A stretch of DNA of 17,964 nucleotides, from positions 1 to 17,964 of the forward strand of contig JANQEY010000116.1 of the NCBI GenBank assembly GCA_028278125.1, given 5' to 3'. The notes beneath the pieces were generated by a model. That model saw nothing but the letters and a program-made list of their open reading frames with translations, did no database searches and was not told where the DNA came from. Source of the DNA: a bacterium (GTDB taxonomy: Bacteria; Electryoneota; Electryoneia; Electryoneales; Electryoneaceae). Position numbers and translations under genes: made by a program. Shown here piece by piece: positions 8,742 to 16,107 of the stretch (position 1 is its first letter; every line of letters begins with the position of its first letter).

Positions 8742-10428
8742 AAAACCCTTAAAAATCGTACTGTGCTGGCATATGCACCAGCCTGATTACCGCGATTACC
8801 TCCGCGATGAATTTTTACAACCCTGGGTATATCTGCACGGCATAAAAGATTACGTTGACATGGCAGCTCATCTTGAAGCTGTCCCGGGGGCCAAAGCGGT
8901 TGTTAATTTCAGTCCAATCCTGTTGGAACAACTGGAAGAATATGAACGGCAACTAACCGGCTATTTACAGAACAGCAAGCCAATTCGCGATCCATTGTTG
9001 TCATTGCTTGATAGCCCGGTTTTTCCGTCGGATAACGAACATCGACTCGCCATTGTGAAGACTTGTTTGCGTGCCAATCAAAAACATCTGATCGAACGAT
9101 TTACGCCCTATCACAAACTTGCTGAAATCGCTAAATTAATCATGCATGATGCCCAGGCCAGTTCCTATCTCAGTAATCAATATCTGGCGGATCTGCTTAC
9201 CTGGTACCACCTGGCCTGGCTCGGTGAAACCGTACGGCGTACAGATAAACGTATCACTGGCCTCATAGAACAAGCCTGTGGCTATACCCTGCATCAGCGC
9301 CGGCTACTGTTGCAGATTATCAGTGAATTGCTTGCCAATATACGCAGTCAATACTCGCAACTTTCAAAAACGGGTCAAATCGAAATATCCATGTCGCCTT
9401 ATTCACACCCGATGATCCCATTGCTGCTCAAATTTGAAGATGCGAGGGATGCCATGGAAGATACTCATTTACCTATCCTCGATACATATCCCGGTGGCTA
9501 TGAACGGTCAATGTGGCATATACAAAAAGGACTGGAAACATTTGAACGTTACTTTGATACTCGTCCCGGCGGTTGCTGGCCATCGGAGGGTGGAATCAGT
9601 GCCGCGACCATTGATTTACTGGAGAAGACCGGGTTTCAGTGGATCGCAACAGGTGAGAATGTCCTCAGGAACAGTCTCAATCACCTGAAAATGAATGACA
9701 AGGAAAATTCCATTCACCACTCATTTTGTAAGGAAGGTTCAGGAATCAGGATATTCGCCCGTGATGACACCCTGTCTGATCTCATCGGTTTTACCTATGC
9801 AGACTGGCACGCGGATGATGCCGTGGGTGATTTCATTCATCGCCTGGAAACCATAGCCAGTCAATGCCCGGACATCGATAACACCGTTGTGTCAATCATC
9901 CTGGATGGCGAAAACGCCTGGGAATATTACCCTGATAACGGTTACTACTTTCTGTCAGGACTTTATCAACGTCTCGCCGAACATCCAAACCTGCAACTGG
10001 TTACCTTTCAGGAGGCATTGAAAACCAGGGCATTGTCACTGAATAAAATCGTCGCAGGAAGCTGGGTATTCGGCACTTTCTCCACCTGGATAGGTGATGA
10101 AGATAAAAACCGCGCCTGGGATATTCTTGGTGATATTAAGCGGGTCTATGATCAATCCCGCGGACAGGTGGATCCGGATATACAATCCCGGCTAGACAAG
10201 CAGCTTGCGGTTTGTGAGGGTTCAGATTGGTTCTGGTGGTTTGGCGATTATAACCCGGCGGAAACGGTCAGTGATTTCGAACGCTTATATCGCACCCATA
10301 TTGCCAATCTCTATCATATGTTGGGCCATGAATCACCCCAATACTTGTCTCAAACATTGTCGCACGGTACCGGCTCACCTCGACTCGGAGGTGTTATACG
10401 CCCCGGTACTCCCGATAATTCCGGTTAG
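8731..10428 (+). CDS. Glycoside hydrolase family 57 protein (alpha-glucan-acting)
   Basis: A cytoplasmic GH57 enzyme; the family contains alpha-amylases, amylopullulanases, branching enzymes and 4-alpha-glucanotransferases. The N-terminal HMHQPDYRD corresponds to GH57 motif 1. GGCWPSEGG has the likely nucleophile Glu286, RDDTLSDLIGF (344-354) carries the general-acid Asp, and DGENAWEYY starts at Asp392. No signal peptide is visible. Its 565 residues end in a low-complexity Gly/Pro-rich tail (SHGTGSPRLGGVIRPG). The ATG overlaps the end of glgC by 11 nt; the closest purine-rich site (AGGA) is about 14 nt upstream, so translation probably depends on coupling. malQ follows 28 nt later. In a cluster without glgX it could provide debranching or glucan trimming, but the reaction cannot be assigned by reading. 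Confidence 0.9.
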   Translation: MEHEKPLKIVLCWHMHQPDYRDYLRDEFLQPWVYLHGIKDYVDMAAHLEAVPGAKAVVNFSPILLEQLEEYERQLTGYLQNSKPIRDPLLSLLDSPVFPSDNEHRLAIVKTCLRANQKHLIERFTPYHKLAEIAKLIMHDAQASSYLSNQYLADLLTWYHLAWLGETVRRTDKRITGLIEQACGYTLHQRRLLLQIISELLANIRSQYSQLSKTGQIEISMSPYSHPMIPLLLKFEDARDAMEDTHLPILDTYPGGYERSMWHIQKGLETFERYFDTRPGGCWPSEGGISAATIDLLEKTGFQWIATGENVLRNSLNHLKMNDKENSIHHSFCKEGSGIRIFARDDTLSDLIGFTYADWHADDAVGDFIHRLETIASQCPDIDNTVVSIILDGENAWEYYPDNGYYFLSGLYQRLAEHPNLQLVTFQEALKTRALSLNKIVAGSWVFGTFSTWIGDEDKNRAWDILGDIKRVYDQSRGQVDPDIQSRLDKQLAVCEGSDWFWWFGDYNPAETVSDFERLYRTHIANLYHMLGHESPQYLSQTLSHGTGSPRLGGVIRPGTPDNSG

Positions 10429-10456
10429 CGGTTCTTTTTCACACGATTGGATCGGA

Positions 10457-11941
10457 ATGATGAAGACTCAGATTCATCAGTACTTTCAACAACGCCGCGC
10501 CGGTGTGTTGTTGCATCCAACCTCTCTGCCGTCAGTACCCAATCAAGGTACTCTGGGAGAAGATGCCTATCGCTTCCTGGATTTTCTCAGTGAGTCAGGA
10601 TTCAGTATCTGGCAAATGTTACCCATTAACCCAACCGATATTTACGGCTCACCTTATCAGGGAATATCTCTTCACGCAGGTAATCCACATCTAATTAATC
10701 CGAACCAGTTGATCGATAAAGGCTGGCTGAATACGGATGATATCGATAATGAAATGGAAAAATCTATTATCAGCAGAAATCTGATTGCAACAGCCTGTGA
10801 AAACTTTACAAAAAACGCTTCACATGCCGAGCAGAATGATTACCACAGTTTTAAGCAGGAAAATGCAAACTGGCTGGATGATTATGCTCTGTACTCTGCC
10901 ATCAAACACGAACAGAAGCAGAAACCATGGTGGCAATGGCCTGACGAATTACGCAATAGAAAAGCATCAGCCATAAAATCACTTAAAAAAAAGTTTCAAG
11001 AAGCATTGGAAACCTGTTGCTTTGAACAATATATTTTTTTCAGTCAATGGCATGACTTACGCAAACAGGCGCACGATAAAGGGATATTATTATTCGGTGA
11101 TATGCCTATTTTCGTCGCCCATGACAGCGTTGATGTATGGGTTTATCCGGATTATTTTAAACTTGATGAAACAGGTCAACCAACCGTGGTGGCAGGGGTG
11201 CCCCCGGATTATTTTTCGTCAACCGGGCAACGCTGGGGCAACCCTCTGTATAATTGGGCACATATTAGTGAGAACAATTATAAATGGTGGATCGACAGAT
11301 TACAGACACAACTCAATCTGTTTGATTTAGTGCGTATTGATCATTTTCGCGGGCTGGTCTCTCTTTGGGAAATTCCGGCACACAGCATAACCGCTGAACA
11401 GGGCAGCTGGCATACCGTACCCGGTCGTGAGCTATTAACCGCCTTACAGAAACATTTTGGACAACTGCCGCTAATTGCCGAAGATTTGGGGGTAATCTCA
11501 CCCGAAGTAGTGAAGCTCCGTGACGATTTTAACCTGCCGGGAATGAAGATTCTCTTATTTGCCTTTGACAGCGATGCGAGGAATCCCTATTTACCGCACA
11601 ACCATCAGCCTTTCAGTGTTGTCTATACCGGAACGCACGATAACAACACAACCCTGGGATGGTTTTATCATCTGAATGATGCCCAACAGGAGCGTGTACT
11701 TCAGTATCTGCAATTTCCGAATGAACCCATGCCCTGGCCATTAATATATGCTGCACTGCAGTCCGTCTGCCAGATTGCCATACTGCCCATGCAGGACCTG
11801 CTCGGTCTTGACGGATCCCATCGTATGAACACGCCCGGAACAATGGAAGGGAACTGGCGCTGGCAGTTCGATTGGGAATGGGTCTCTCCGGATTTACCCC
11901 ATAAGCTCAGTTATCTGAACCAACTCTATGGGAGGGGTTAA
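10457..11941 (+). CDS. malQ: 4-alpha-glucanotransferase (amylomaltase, GH77)
   Basis: Transfers glucan segments between oligosaccharides and releases glucose. RRAGVLLHPTSLPS at the N-terminus is the family opening. The nucleophile is Asp295 in VRIDHFRGL, the acid/base Glu342 in LIAEDLGVI, and Asp395 in TGTHDNNTT completes the triad. FVAHDSVDVWV and NPGTMEGNWRWQF-like text are also family-specific. Its 494 residues match the ~500-residue bacterial/plant DPE1 type rather than the longer E. coli MalQ. The open frame extends upstream to 10205, but that would overlap 224 nt of the GH57 gene and adds unrelated sequence. Tandem ATGs at 10457 and 10460 lie just before the conserved start, with GGA-type purines upstream. 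It is last in glgC-GH57-malQ. Confidence 0.95.
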   Translation: MMKTQIHQYFQQRRAGVLLHPTSLPSVPNQGTLGEDAYRFLDFLSESGFSIWQMLPINPTDIYGSPYQGISLHAGNPHLINPNQLIDKGWLNTDDIDNEMEKSIISRNLIATACENFTKNASHAEQNDYHSFKQENANWLDDYALYSAIKHEQKQKPWWQWPDELRNRKASAIKSLKKKFQEALETCCFEQYIFFSQWHDLRKQAHDKGILLFGDMPIFVAHDSVDVWVYPDYFKLDETGQPTVVAGVPPDYFSSTGQRWGNPLYNWAHISENNYKWWIDRLQTQLNLFDLVRIDHFRGLVSLWEIPAHSITAEQGSWHTVPGRELLTALQKHFGQLPLIAEDLGVISPEVVKLRDDFNLPGMKILLFAFDSDARNPYLPHNHQPFSVVYTGTHDNNTTLGWFYHLNDAQQERVLQYLQFPNEPMPWPLIYAALQSVCQIAILPMQDLLGLDGSHRMNTPGTMEGNWRWQFDWEWVSPDLPHKLSYLNQLYGRG

Positions 11942-11944
11942 AAA

Positions 11945-12034
11945 GAAGTCAGAAAAAGTTTGAATTCCTTCTTGGCCTTGTCAGGTGTTTTATTCTGAAT
12001 ACTGAATCCTGTCTCCCGGATCCTGACTTCTTAA
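11945..12034 (+). repeat. Convergent-intergenic repeat, copy C (90 bp, one extra heptamer)
   Basis: The 55-nt head plus first heptamer (11945-11999) starts GAAGTCAGAAAAAGT. The tail units are TTCTGAA, TACTGAA, TCCTGTC, TCCCGGA, TCCTGAC, TTCTTAA (11993-12034): six heptamers instead of five. The outer ends AAGAAGTCAGAA (11943-11954) and TCCTGACTTCTT (12021-12032) are inverted repeats with one mismatch. It begins 3 nt after the malQ stop and ends 6 nt before the glgP stop, so it fills almost the whole convergent spacer. Confidence 0.88.
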
Positions 12035-12040
12035 TTAACA

Positions 12041-14578
12041 CTACACCCATTTCATAAAACCGGTTTCGAATGGATGACATAGCAGACGATGAAAAGGATA
12101 TGCGCGTAATTTATAGGCGATTAAACCGGACAAATCCGGTATGAATTTGATTTCGTAGATGACTTCATCTTTTTTCGTTTCCACCGGCTCTAATATATGA
12201 GAGGAAACCGCTTCGAATTCCTCATTTTCGTTTACGTACCCCAACAGACATTCAATCTGAATATCTTCGCTGTTTAAACCATTGAGCTTTGCACCCACAC
12301 ATATTTTCAATTCATTACCTTGCCTGACAGTCCTCGTAGATTTACCGACCCTTCTGATGGAAACGTCGGACCACTTTTCATTGATGGATTTTTTCCAGTC
12401 AGCCAGTTGCTTTGCATTTGCTCCGTCACCCTGCTTAAGGATACCGGTTACCTCGATTGCCGGCCGGTAATACCGGTTAACATAATCCATAACCATGCGT
12501 TGGGAATTAAACTGGGGAATAATGGTTTTCATCGATTGCTTCGCCATCCTGATCCAGCGTTCTGAATAACCGGAAGCCTTGTCGAAATACATGGGTATAA
12601 CTTCGTATTCGAGTAAATCCAGGAGTTCTTTGTTTTCCAGACTCCTGCGCTTGACCGGATCCGTCTCCGAAACATGGGCCTGTAAGGCCCAACCATTGGT
12701 CTCCATATAACCTTCCCCCCACCATCCGTCCAGGACACTGAGATTGATCACACCATTGATCCCGGCCTTCATACCGGAGGTACCGCAGGCTTCCATCGGA
12801 TATTCCGGTGTATTTACCCACAGATCAACACTGGTGACCAGTTTCCGGGCGAGTGCCATATCGTATCCCTCAAGTAAAATGACTTTGCCACGAAATCGCG
12901 GTTGCTGGGAAAAATCATGGATTTGTCTGATCAAATCCTTTCCCGGCTCATCATGGGGATGTGCCTTACCGGCAAAGATCAAAATGACTGGTCTGTCCGG
13001 GTCACTTAGCAGACGTTCCAGACGAGCCAGATCGTCAAACAACAATGTTGCCCGTTTATACGTGGCAAAACGTCGTGCAAAACCAATGACTAATGCATCC
13101 TCTTCACCTCTTAACTTACCAATCTCATAATCGATCTGCGCCTGGCTGTGGCCATGACGATGATGGCGTTTGCTTATGCAGGCACAGCACTCATGATATA
13201 AATTGTTCTTAAGTGAAAGATGGACACTCCAGAACGTTGCATCAGGGATATCGTCAATCCGTTGCCAGTAATCGGGATTCAGTAATTCATTATGCCAGCC
13301 CGGATCATCCAGTATATTTACCCATTCCCGTGCCAGAAATGTCGGTACATGCACACCATTGGTCACATATCCCATTGGGTTTTCACTAACCGGTATTTCA
13401 TCCCAAAGATGCTGTTCCATTTTTGCAGCAACGCCCCTGTGGATACGGCTGACACCGTTATGGAAACGTGATGCACGGAGCGAGAAACTGGTCAGATTAA
13501 AACCATCACCGTTGGCATTTAATCCCAGTTTAAAAAAATCGTCTTCATCGATACCGATTTCCTTAATCAACAAACCAAGGTAGGAACGAACCAAATCGAT
13601 TTCATAGACTTCATGACCGGCCGGGACGGGTGTATGGGTAGTAAATACCGTACTGGCAGCCACAAACTGCAAGGCTGCCTCATAACCCATACCGTTGTTA
13701 ACCAGGCGACGCCACCTTTCAACAATCTGCAAACACGGGTGTCCTTCATTAACATGCCAGACCGTGGGAGACATATTCAACTGATCCAGAGCCCTGGTAC
13801 CGCCGATACCCAGCACCATTTCCTGCTGAAAGCGAATATGGGGATCAGACGGGTATATCTGATAGGTTATTGCCCGGTCATCATGGCTATTTTCAGACAC
13901 ATCTGTATCCAGTAAATAGAGGTCGGTGTGACCAGCTTTAGCCCACCAGACCTTAACCTTCAGAGTCGATCCCGGTAGTTCAATGATCACATAAATATCT
14001 TTACCGTCTTGTCCTTTGGCCGGTCGAATGGGTAAATCATCGAGCTCCACCGGAAGATAATGACTTACCTGATTACCGTCAGCATCGACGGTCTGGGTAA
14101 GATTACCCTGTCGATACAGTAGTCCAACGGCAACAAACGGGATACCCAAGTCACTGGCGGCCTTGCAATAATCCCCGGCTAATATTCCCAGCCCGCCCGA
14201 ATAGACAGGGAGGCTCTCATGTAGCCCGAATTCAGCACTGAAATAAGCGATTAAATCTGTTTCGGCATCCAGTTTGTGGATCTTCCTGAAATTTTTTATC
14301 TCTTCATTGTAAGTATCATAATTCGCCAAGGTTCGATGATATTCTTCGAGAAATGCCCGATCAGAGGCAGCCTGCTCCAATCTCTGCTGGGAGATTCGTC
14401 TCAGAAACACCTTTGGATTATGGCGGCATTGCTCCCAGAGGACTTCATCCAGATAAAAAAACAGGCCACGGGAATGTCGATCCCAACTGTAGTAAAGGTC
14501 ATCTGCCAGCTCCTTCAGCCTCTCCAGACGCTGTGGAATCTCCGGTTGTACTTCCAATGTGAAAAATGTGCCAGTCAT
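12041..14578 (-). CDS. glgP: Alpha-glucan (glycogen) phosphorylase, GT35
   Basis: Phosphorolysis of glycogen to glucose-1-phosphate in the cytoplasm, using pyridoxal phosphate. Family text includes YFSAEFGLHESLPVYSGGLG, LAGDYCKAASDLGIPFVAVGLLY, WHVNEGHP, TTHTPVPAGHE, YVTNGVHVPT and FARRFATYKRA. The PLP region is PEYPMEACGTSGMKAGING, with the Schiff-base lysine at residue 604. This wording (ACGTSGMK, NLSVLDGWWGEGY) belongs to the divergent bacterial/archaeal branch of alpha-glucan phosphorylases, not the E. coli GlgP/MalP branch (ASGTGNMK); length 845 suits that branch. The ATG at 14578 is preceded by GAGATAAGA, a weak ribosome site. It is transcribed alone, convergent with malQ, from a leader holding a perfect FNR-type box. 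Confidence 0.95.
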   Translation of the reverse strand: MTGTFFTLEVQPEIPQRLERLKELADDLYYSWDRHSRGLFFYLDEVLWEQCRHNPKVFLRRISQQRLEQAASDRAFLEEYHRTLANYDTYNEEIKNFRKIHKLDAETDLIAYFSAEFGLHESLPVYSGGLGILAGDYCKAASDLGIPFVAVGLLYRQGNLTQTVDADGNQVSHYLPVELDDLPIRPAKGQDGKDIYVIIELPGSTLKVKVWWAKAGHTDLYLLDTDVSENSHDDRAITYQIYPSDPHIRFQQEMVLGIGGTRALDQLNMSPTVWHVNEGHPCLQIVERWRRLVNNGMGYEAALQFVAASTVFTTHTPVPAGHEVYEIDLVRSYLGLLIKEIGIDEDDFFKLGLNANGDGFNLTSFSLRASRFHNGVSRIHRGVAAKMEQHLWDEIPVSENPMGYVTNGVHVPTFLAREWVNILDDPGWHNELLNPDYWQRIDDIPDATFWSVHLSLKNNLYHECCACISKRHHRHGHSQAQIDYEIGKLRGEEDALVIGFARRFATYKRATLLFDDLARLERLLSDPDRPVILIFAGKAHPHDEPGKDLIRQIHDFSQQPRFRGKVILLEGYDMALARKLVTSVDLWVNTPEYPMEACGTSGMKAGINGVINLSVLDGWWGEGYMETNGWALQAHVSETDPVKRRSLENKELLDLLEYEVIPMYFDKASGYSERWIRMAKQSMKTIIPQFNSQRMVMDYVNRYYRPAIEVTGILKQGDGANAKQLADWKKSINEKWSDVSIRRVGKSTRTVRQGNELKICVGAKLNGLNSEDIQIECLLGYVNENEEFEAVSSHILEPVETKKDEVIYEIKFIPDLSGLIAYKLRAYPFHRLLCHPFETGFMKWV

Positions 14579-14729
14579 ATTAATTCTTATCTCACTTTAA
14601 AATACCTGCATTGGTCCAAGAATCGACTACAATTTAATAAACTCATATGCAGTTTTTGAATCCTGCTCGGCAAGGAAATTAACTCCAAAACAGATTATTA
14701 TTCTAATGTTTATAATAAAGCACGATTTC

Positions 14730-14743
14730 TTGATTTATATCAA
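14730..14743. promoter_or_regulatory. FNR/ANR-type binding site, perfect consensus
   Basis: TTGAT-TTAT-ATCAA matches TTGAT-N4-ATCAA at all ten defined positions. It lies about 158 nt upstream of glgP (minus) and 178 nt upstream of the small protein gene (plus). Predicted class II starts would be near 14695 for glgP and 14778 for the small gene, each with a plausible -10. It could serve one or both. Confidence 0.72.
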
Positions 14744-14898
14744 TGATAATATCCCCTAAATACCTATTTAATACTGCTGTAACAATGAAAACATAAACTA
14801 CTATTATAGTTTGTCATTATAGATTCATTAAAGTCACTAATCACCAGACCGATACATAACAACCTGCTAAGAAAACCAGTCTGGAAGAAGTACGGAAT

Positions 14899-14904
14899 AA
14901 GGAG
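14899..14904 (+). promoter_or_regulatory. Strong Shine-Dalgarno of the four-Cys small protein gene
   Basis: AAGGAG with a 10-nt spacer to the ATG at 14915. This is one of the best ribosome sites in the window and is the main sequence argument that the short ORF is translated. Confidence 0.7.
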
Positions 14905-14914
14905 ATCACGGTAA

Positions 14915-15124
14915 ATGCAAGATACAGAAACGGCAGAAGTTCTAGACGAAGAACAAGCTCTTTATTCAACATCAGCACCTTCACGTGTGGGCATGGTTAG
15001 ATCGCTCCAGCTCCAGCGCGGTGATGAACCGTGTTTCATGACGGACAAGCGCCTGCTTTGTAAGGACAATGGCTGTGAGTGGCGCAGGGAATGCCGCAGG
15101 CTCGTAGCAGTATGGAAACGTTGA
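14915..15124 (+). CDS. Small four-cysteine protein of unknown function (69 aa)
   Basis: I cannot name this protein. The N-terminal half is acidic (TETAEVLDEEQ). The C-terminal half is compact, basic and Trp-containing, with cysteines at 40, 49, 54 and 60 (C-X8-C-X4-C-X5-C), in KDNGCEWRRECRRLVAVWKR. The spacing and surrounding polar residues suggest a metal or Fe-S site, or a disulfide pair if exported, but there is no signal peptide and no membrane segment. It has a strong AAGGAG and lies downstream of a perfect FNR-type box, divergent from glgP. A weak terminator-like hairpin follows the stop. The ribosome site and Cys pattern make it likely real; the function is open. Confidence 0.68.
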   Translation: MQDTETAEVLDEEQALYSTSAPSRVGMVRSLQLQRGDEPCFMTDKRLLCKDNGCEWRRECRRLVAVWKR

Positions 15125-15428
15125 GCTTGCCTAAATAACTGGAACCTGTCTGAAAATCAGGAATTTTTTGCGCGTGACAGTAAAACAATCATCACGCCAC
15201 GAGAGTCTGCTTGTTCGCATTTCCCCTCAAAGGCGGTAACAAAGCAATCAGAACACTTCTTCCTGTTGAGTTATCCGGATGAAATCTCTTTTTGCGAGAC
15301 TACCGGGTTTCAGGCCATGATTGCAGACAAACTGACCGATTCGCTGCAAGTTCATAGTTCATCTGTTAGTGGCAATCTGATATGTTTTGATCGTATACAG
15401 GTTTTTTACATACTCATGATATCAGTCA
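15125..15428. other. Non-coding stretch after the small protein gene
   Basis: About 300 bp with no convincing gene. A frame from a TTG at 15266 to 15460 encodes 64 residues, but it has no ribosome site, no recognisable motif, and ends inside repeat copy D. Apart from the weak hairpin near 15145-15169 I see no structure. Confidence 0.4.
15145..15169 (+). terminator. Possible intrinsic terminator after the small protein gene
   Basis: CCTG (15145-15148) can pair with CAGG (15158-15161), or CTGA with TCAG inside it, followed by a run of six T (15164-15169). It is 20 nt past the stop codon. The stem is short, so the call is tentative. Confidence 0.35.
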
Positions 15429-15511
15429 AAAGTCAGAAAAAGTTTGATCCCCAACTTTAGCTTGTGATGCTTTTTATTCTGAATTCTGGTTTCTGTATCC
15501 TGAATTCTTAA
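15429..15511 (+). repeat. Convergent-intergenic repeat, copy D (83 bp)
   Basis: The 55-nt head plus first heptamer (15429-15483) begins AAAGTCAGAAAAAGTTTGATC. The tail is TTCTGAA, TTCTGGT, TTCTGTA, TCCTGAA, TTCTTAA (15477-15511). It lies between the plus-strand small protein gene and the minus-strand tRNA. It ends 8 bp before the duplicated tRNA 3' end, the only copy next to another repeat. Confidence 0.82.
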
Positions 15512-15519
15512 AAATACAT

Positions 15520-15548
15520 ACTAAGCTGGCGCGCCTGACAGGAGTCGA
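15520..15548 (-). repeat. Duplicated 3' end of tRNA-Arg plus 7 nt of flank (29 bp)
   Basis: Identical over 29 bp to 15699-15727. It contains the last 22 nt of the tRNA (6 nt of T loop, 3' strand of the T stem, 3' acceptor strand, discriminator, CCA) and the 7 nt after it. The offset is 179 bp, downstream of the tRNA in its own transcription direction. This could be an att-type remnant of integration, or a tail repeat like the ~178-bp units after E. coli tyrT. Confidence 0.85.
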
Positions 15549-15698
15549 CAATTTTTACGGGATAAAAATTGGACAACGCGACAACGTTGCCCGTAGGGCT
15601 CAGACCAGGGATGGTCTGAGTCAGCCTGTAACCCATTAACAATCACACAGGTTCATTACCTCAAGGAATCGATTCAGCAAACGAACGCCGTAATATGC
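15549..15698. other. Spacer between tRNA-Arg and its duplicated 3' end, with two hairpins
   Basis: 150 bp without an ORF. It holds CAATTTTT-N7-AAAAATTG (15549-15571, 8-bp stem) and CTCAGACCA-N4-TGGTCTGAG (15599-15620, perfect 9-bp stem). The octamer palindrome CAACGTTG lies between them. If transcribed with the tRNA, it would form a structured trailer. Confidence 0.5.
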
Positions 15699-15705
15699 AC
15701 TAAGC

Positions 15706-15782
15706 TGGCGCGCCTGACAGGAGTCGAACCTGTGACCTCTGCCTTCGGAGGGCAGCACTCTATCCAGCTGAGCTACAGGCGC
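15706..15782 (-). tRNA. tRNA-Arg, anticodon CCG
   Basis: A 77-nt cloverleaf read on the minus strand. The acceptor GCGCCTG pairs with CAGGCGC, the D arm is GCTC...GAGT, the anticodon stem CTGCC/GGCAG encloses loop CTCCGAA, and the T stem ACAGG/CCTGT carries TTCGACT. The discriminator is G and CCA is encoded. The anticodon CCG occupies plus positions 15746-15748 and reads codon CGG. It closely resembles E. coli argX. The 3' end is duplicated 179 bp downstream. Confidence 0.97.
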
Positions 15783-16107
15783 TATGACCATTTATTGGAG
15801 AAATAAAATAGCCAGCTTTAGTCTATCCTAAGTTCCCACTGTTATCGACTATAGGTATACTTATGCCCTTATCTAGCCCGCATATTGCATAGGCTGGCGG
15901 GATGTGGTCGCTCCAGGCTTCTGTCTTTGCGGCATAATATATCCTTAGAGAAAATTACGCCAAGCGGAAAAGCGGTGCAAACGGGTAGTTTTGATAGAAA
16001 CGTGAAAACCCTTGTCAGACAACGGTTTCAGCCCGATTTCCGGTACACTTATGCAATATACAGGCTGGGTACTTCCAGATCTGGTTACAGCCATAGGGGA
16101 TTTATAG
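15783..16107. promoter_or_regulatory. Divergent spacer between tRNA-Arg and the cytochrome gene
   Basis: 325 bp carrying, by position, the promoters of the minus-strand tRNA and the plus-strand cytochrome gene. A frame starting at 15885 overlaps the cytochrome gene, has basic low-information content and no ribosome site, so it is not called. I could not single out a confident -35/-10 pair. AGGGGA before the cytochrome ATG is a good ribosome site. Confidence 0.35.

Larger units (their letters stand above)
14579..14914. promoter_or_regulatory. Divergent leader between glgP and the four-Cys small protein gene
   Basis: 336 bp, AT-rich, without a credible ORF. It holds a perfect FNR-type palindrome (14730-14743). 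TTTAAT at 14767-14772 is a candidate -10 for the plus-strand gene, and TAGAAT on the minus strand is one for glgP; each lies within 1-2 bp of class II spacing from the box. A small inverted repeat AAACTA-N6-TAGTTT is at 14795-14812 and ATTATAG occurs twice (14803-14809, 14816-14822). The last two may be an operator or a leader hairpin; no regulator is recognised for them. Confidence 0.55.

Noticed and set aside
10205..10456. Upstream extension of malQ giving a 578-residue protein
   Set aside because: It overlaps the GH57 gene by 224 nt, shows no family similarity, and the GH77 start motif begins just after the ATG pair at 10457/10460.
12744..13130. 128-residue antisense frame within glgP
   Set aside because: It is a shadow of the strongly conserved phosphorylase reading frame.
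15385..15400. TTGATCGTATACAG as an FNR box
   Set aside because: The right half does not match ATCAA, and no gene start lies at a suitable distance.
15266..15460. 64-residue frame starting at TTG
   Set aside because: It has no ribosome site and no motif, and its end lies inside repeat copy D.
15549..15698. Mobile element inserted at the tRNA
   Set aside because: Only 150 bp without an ORF remain between the duplicated ends, so no present-day element can be called; only a possible scar is reported.
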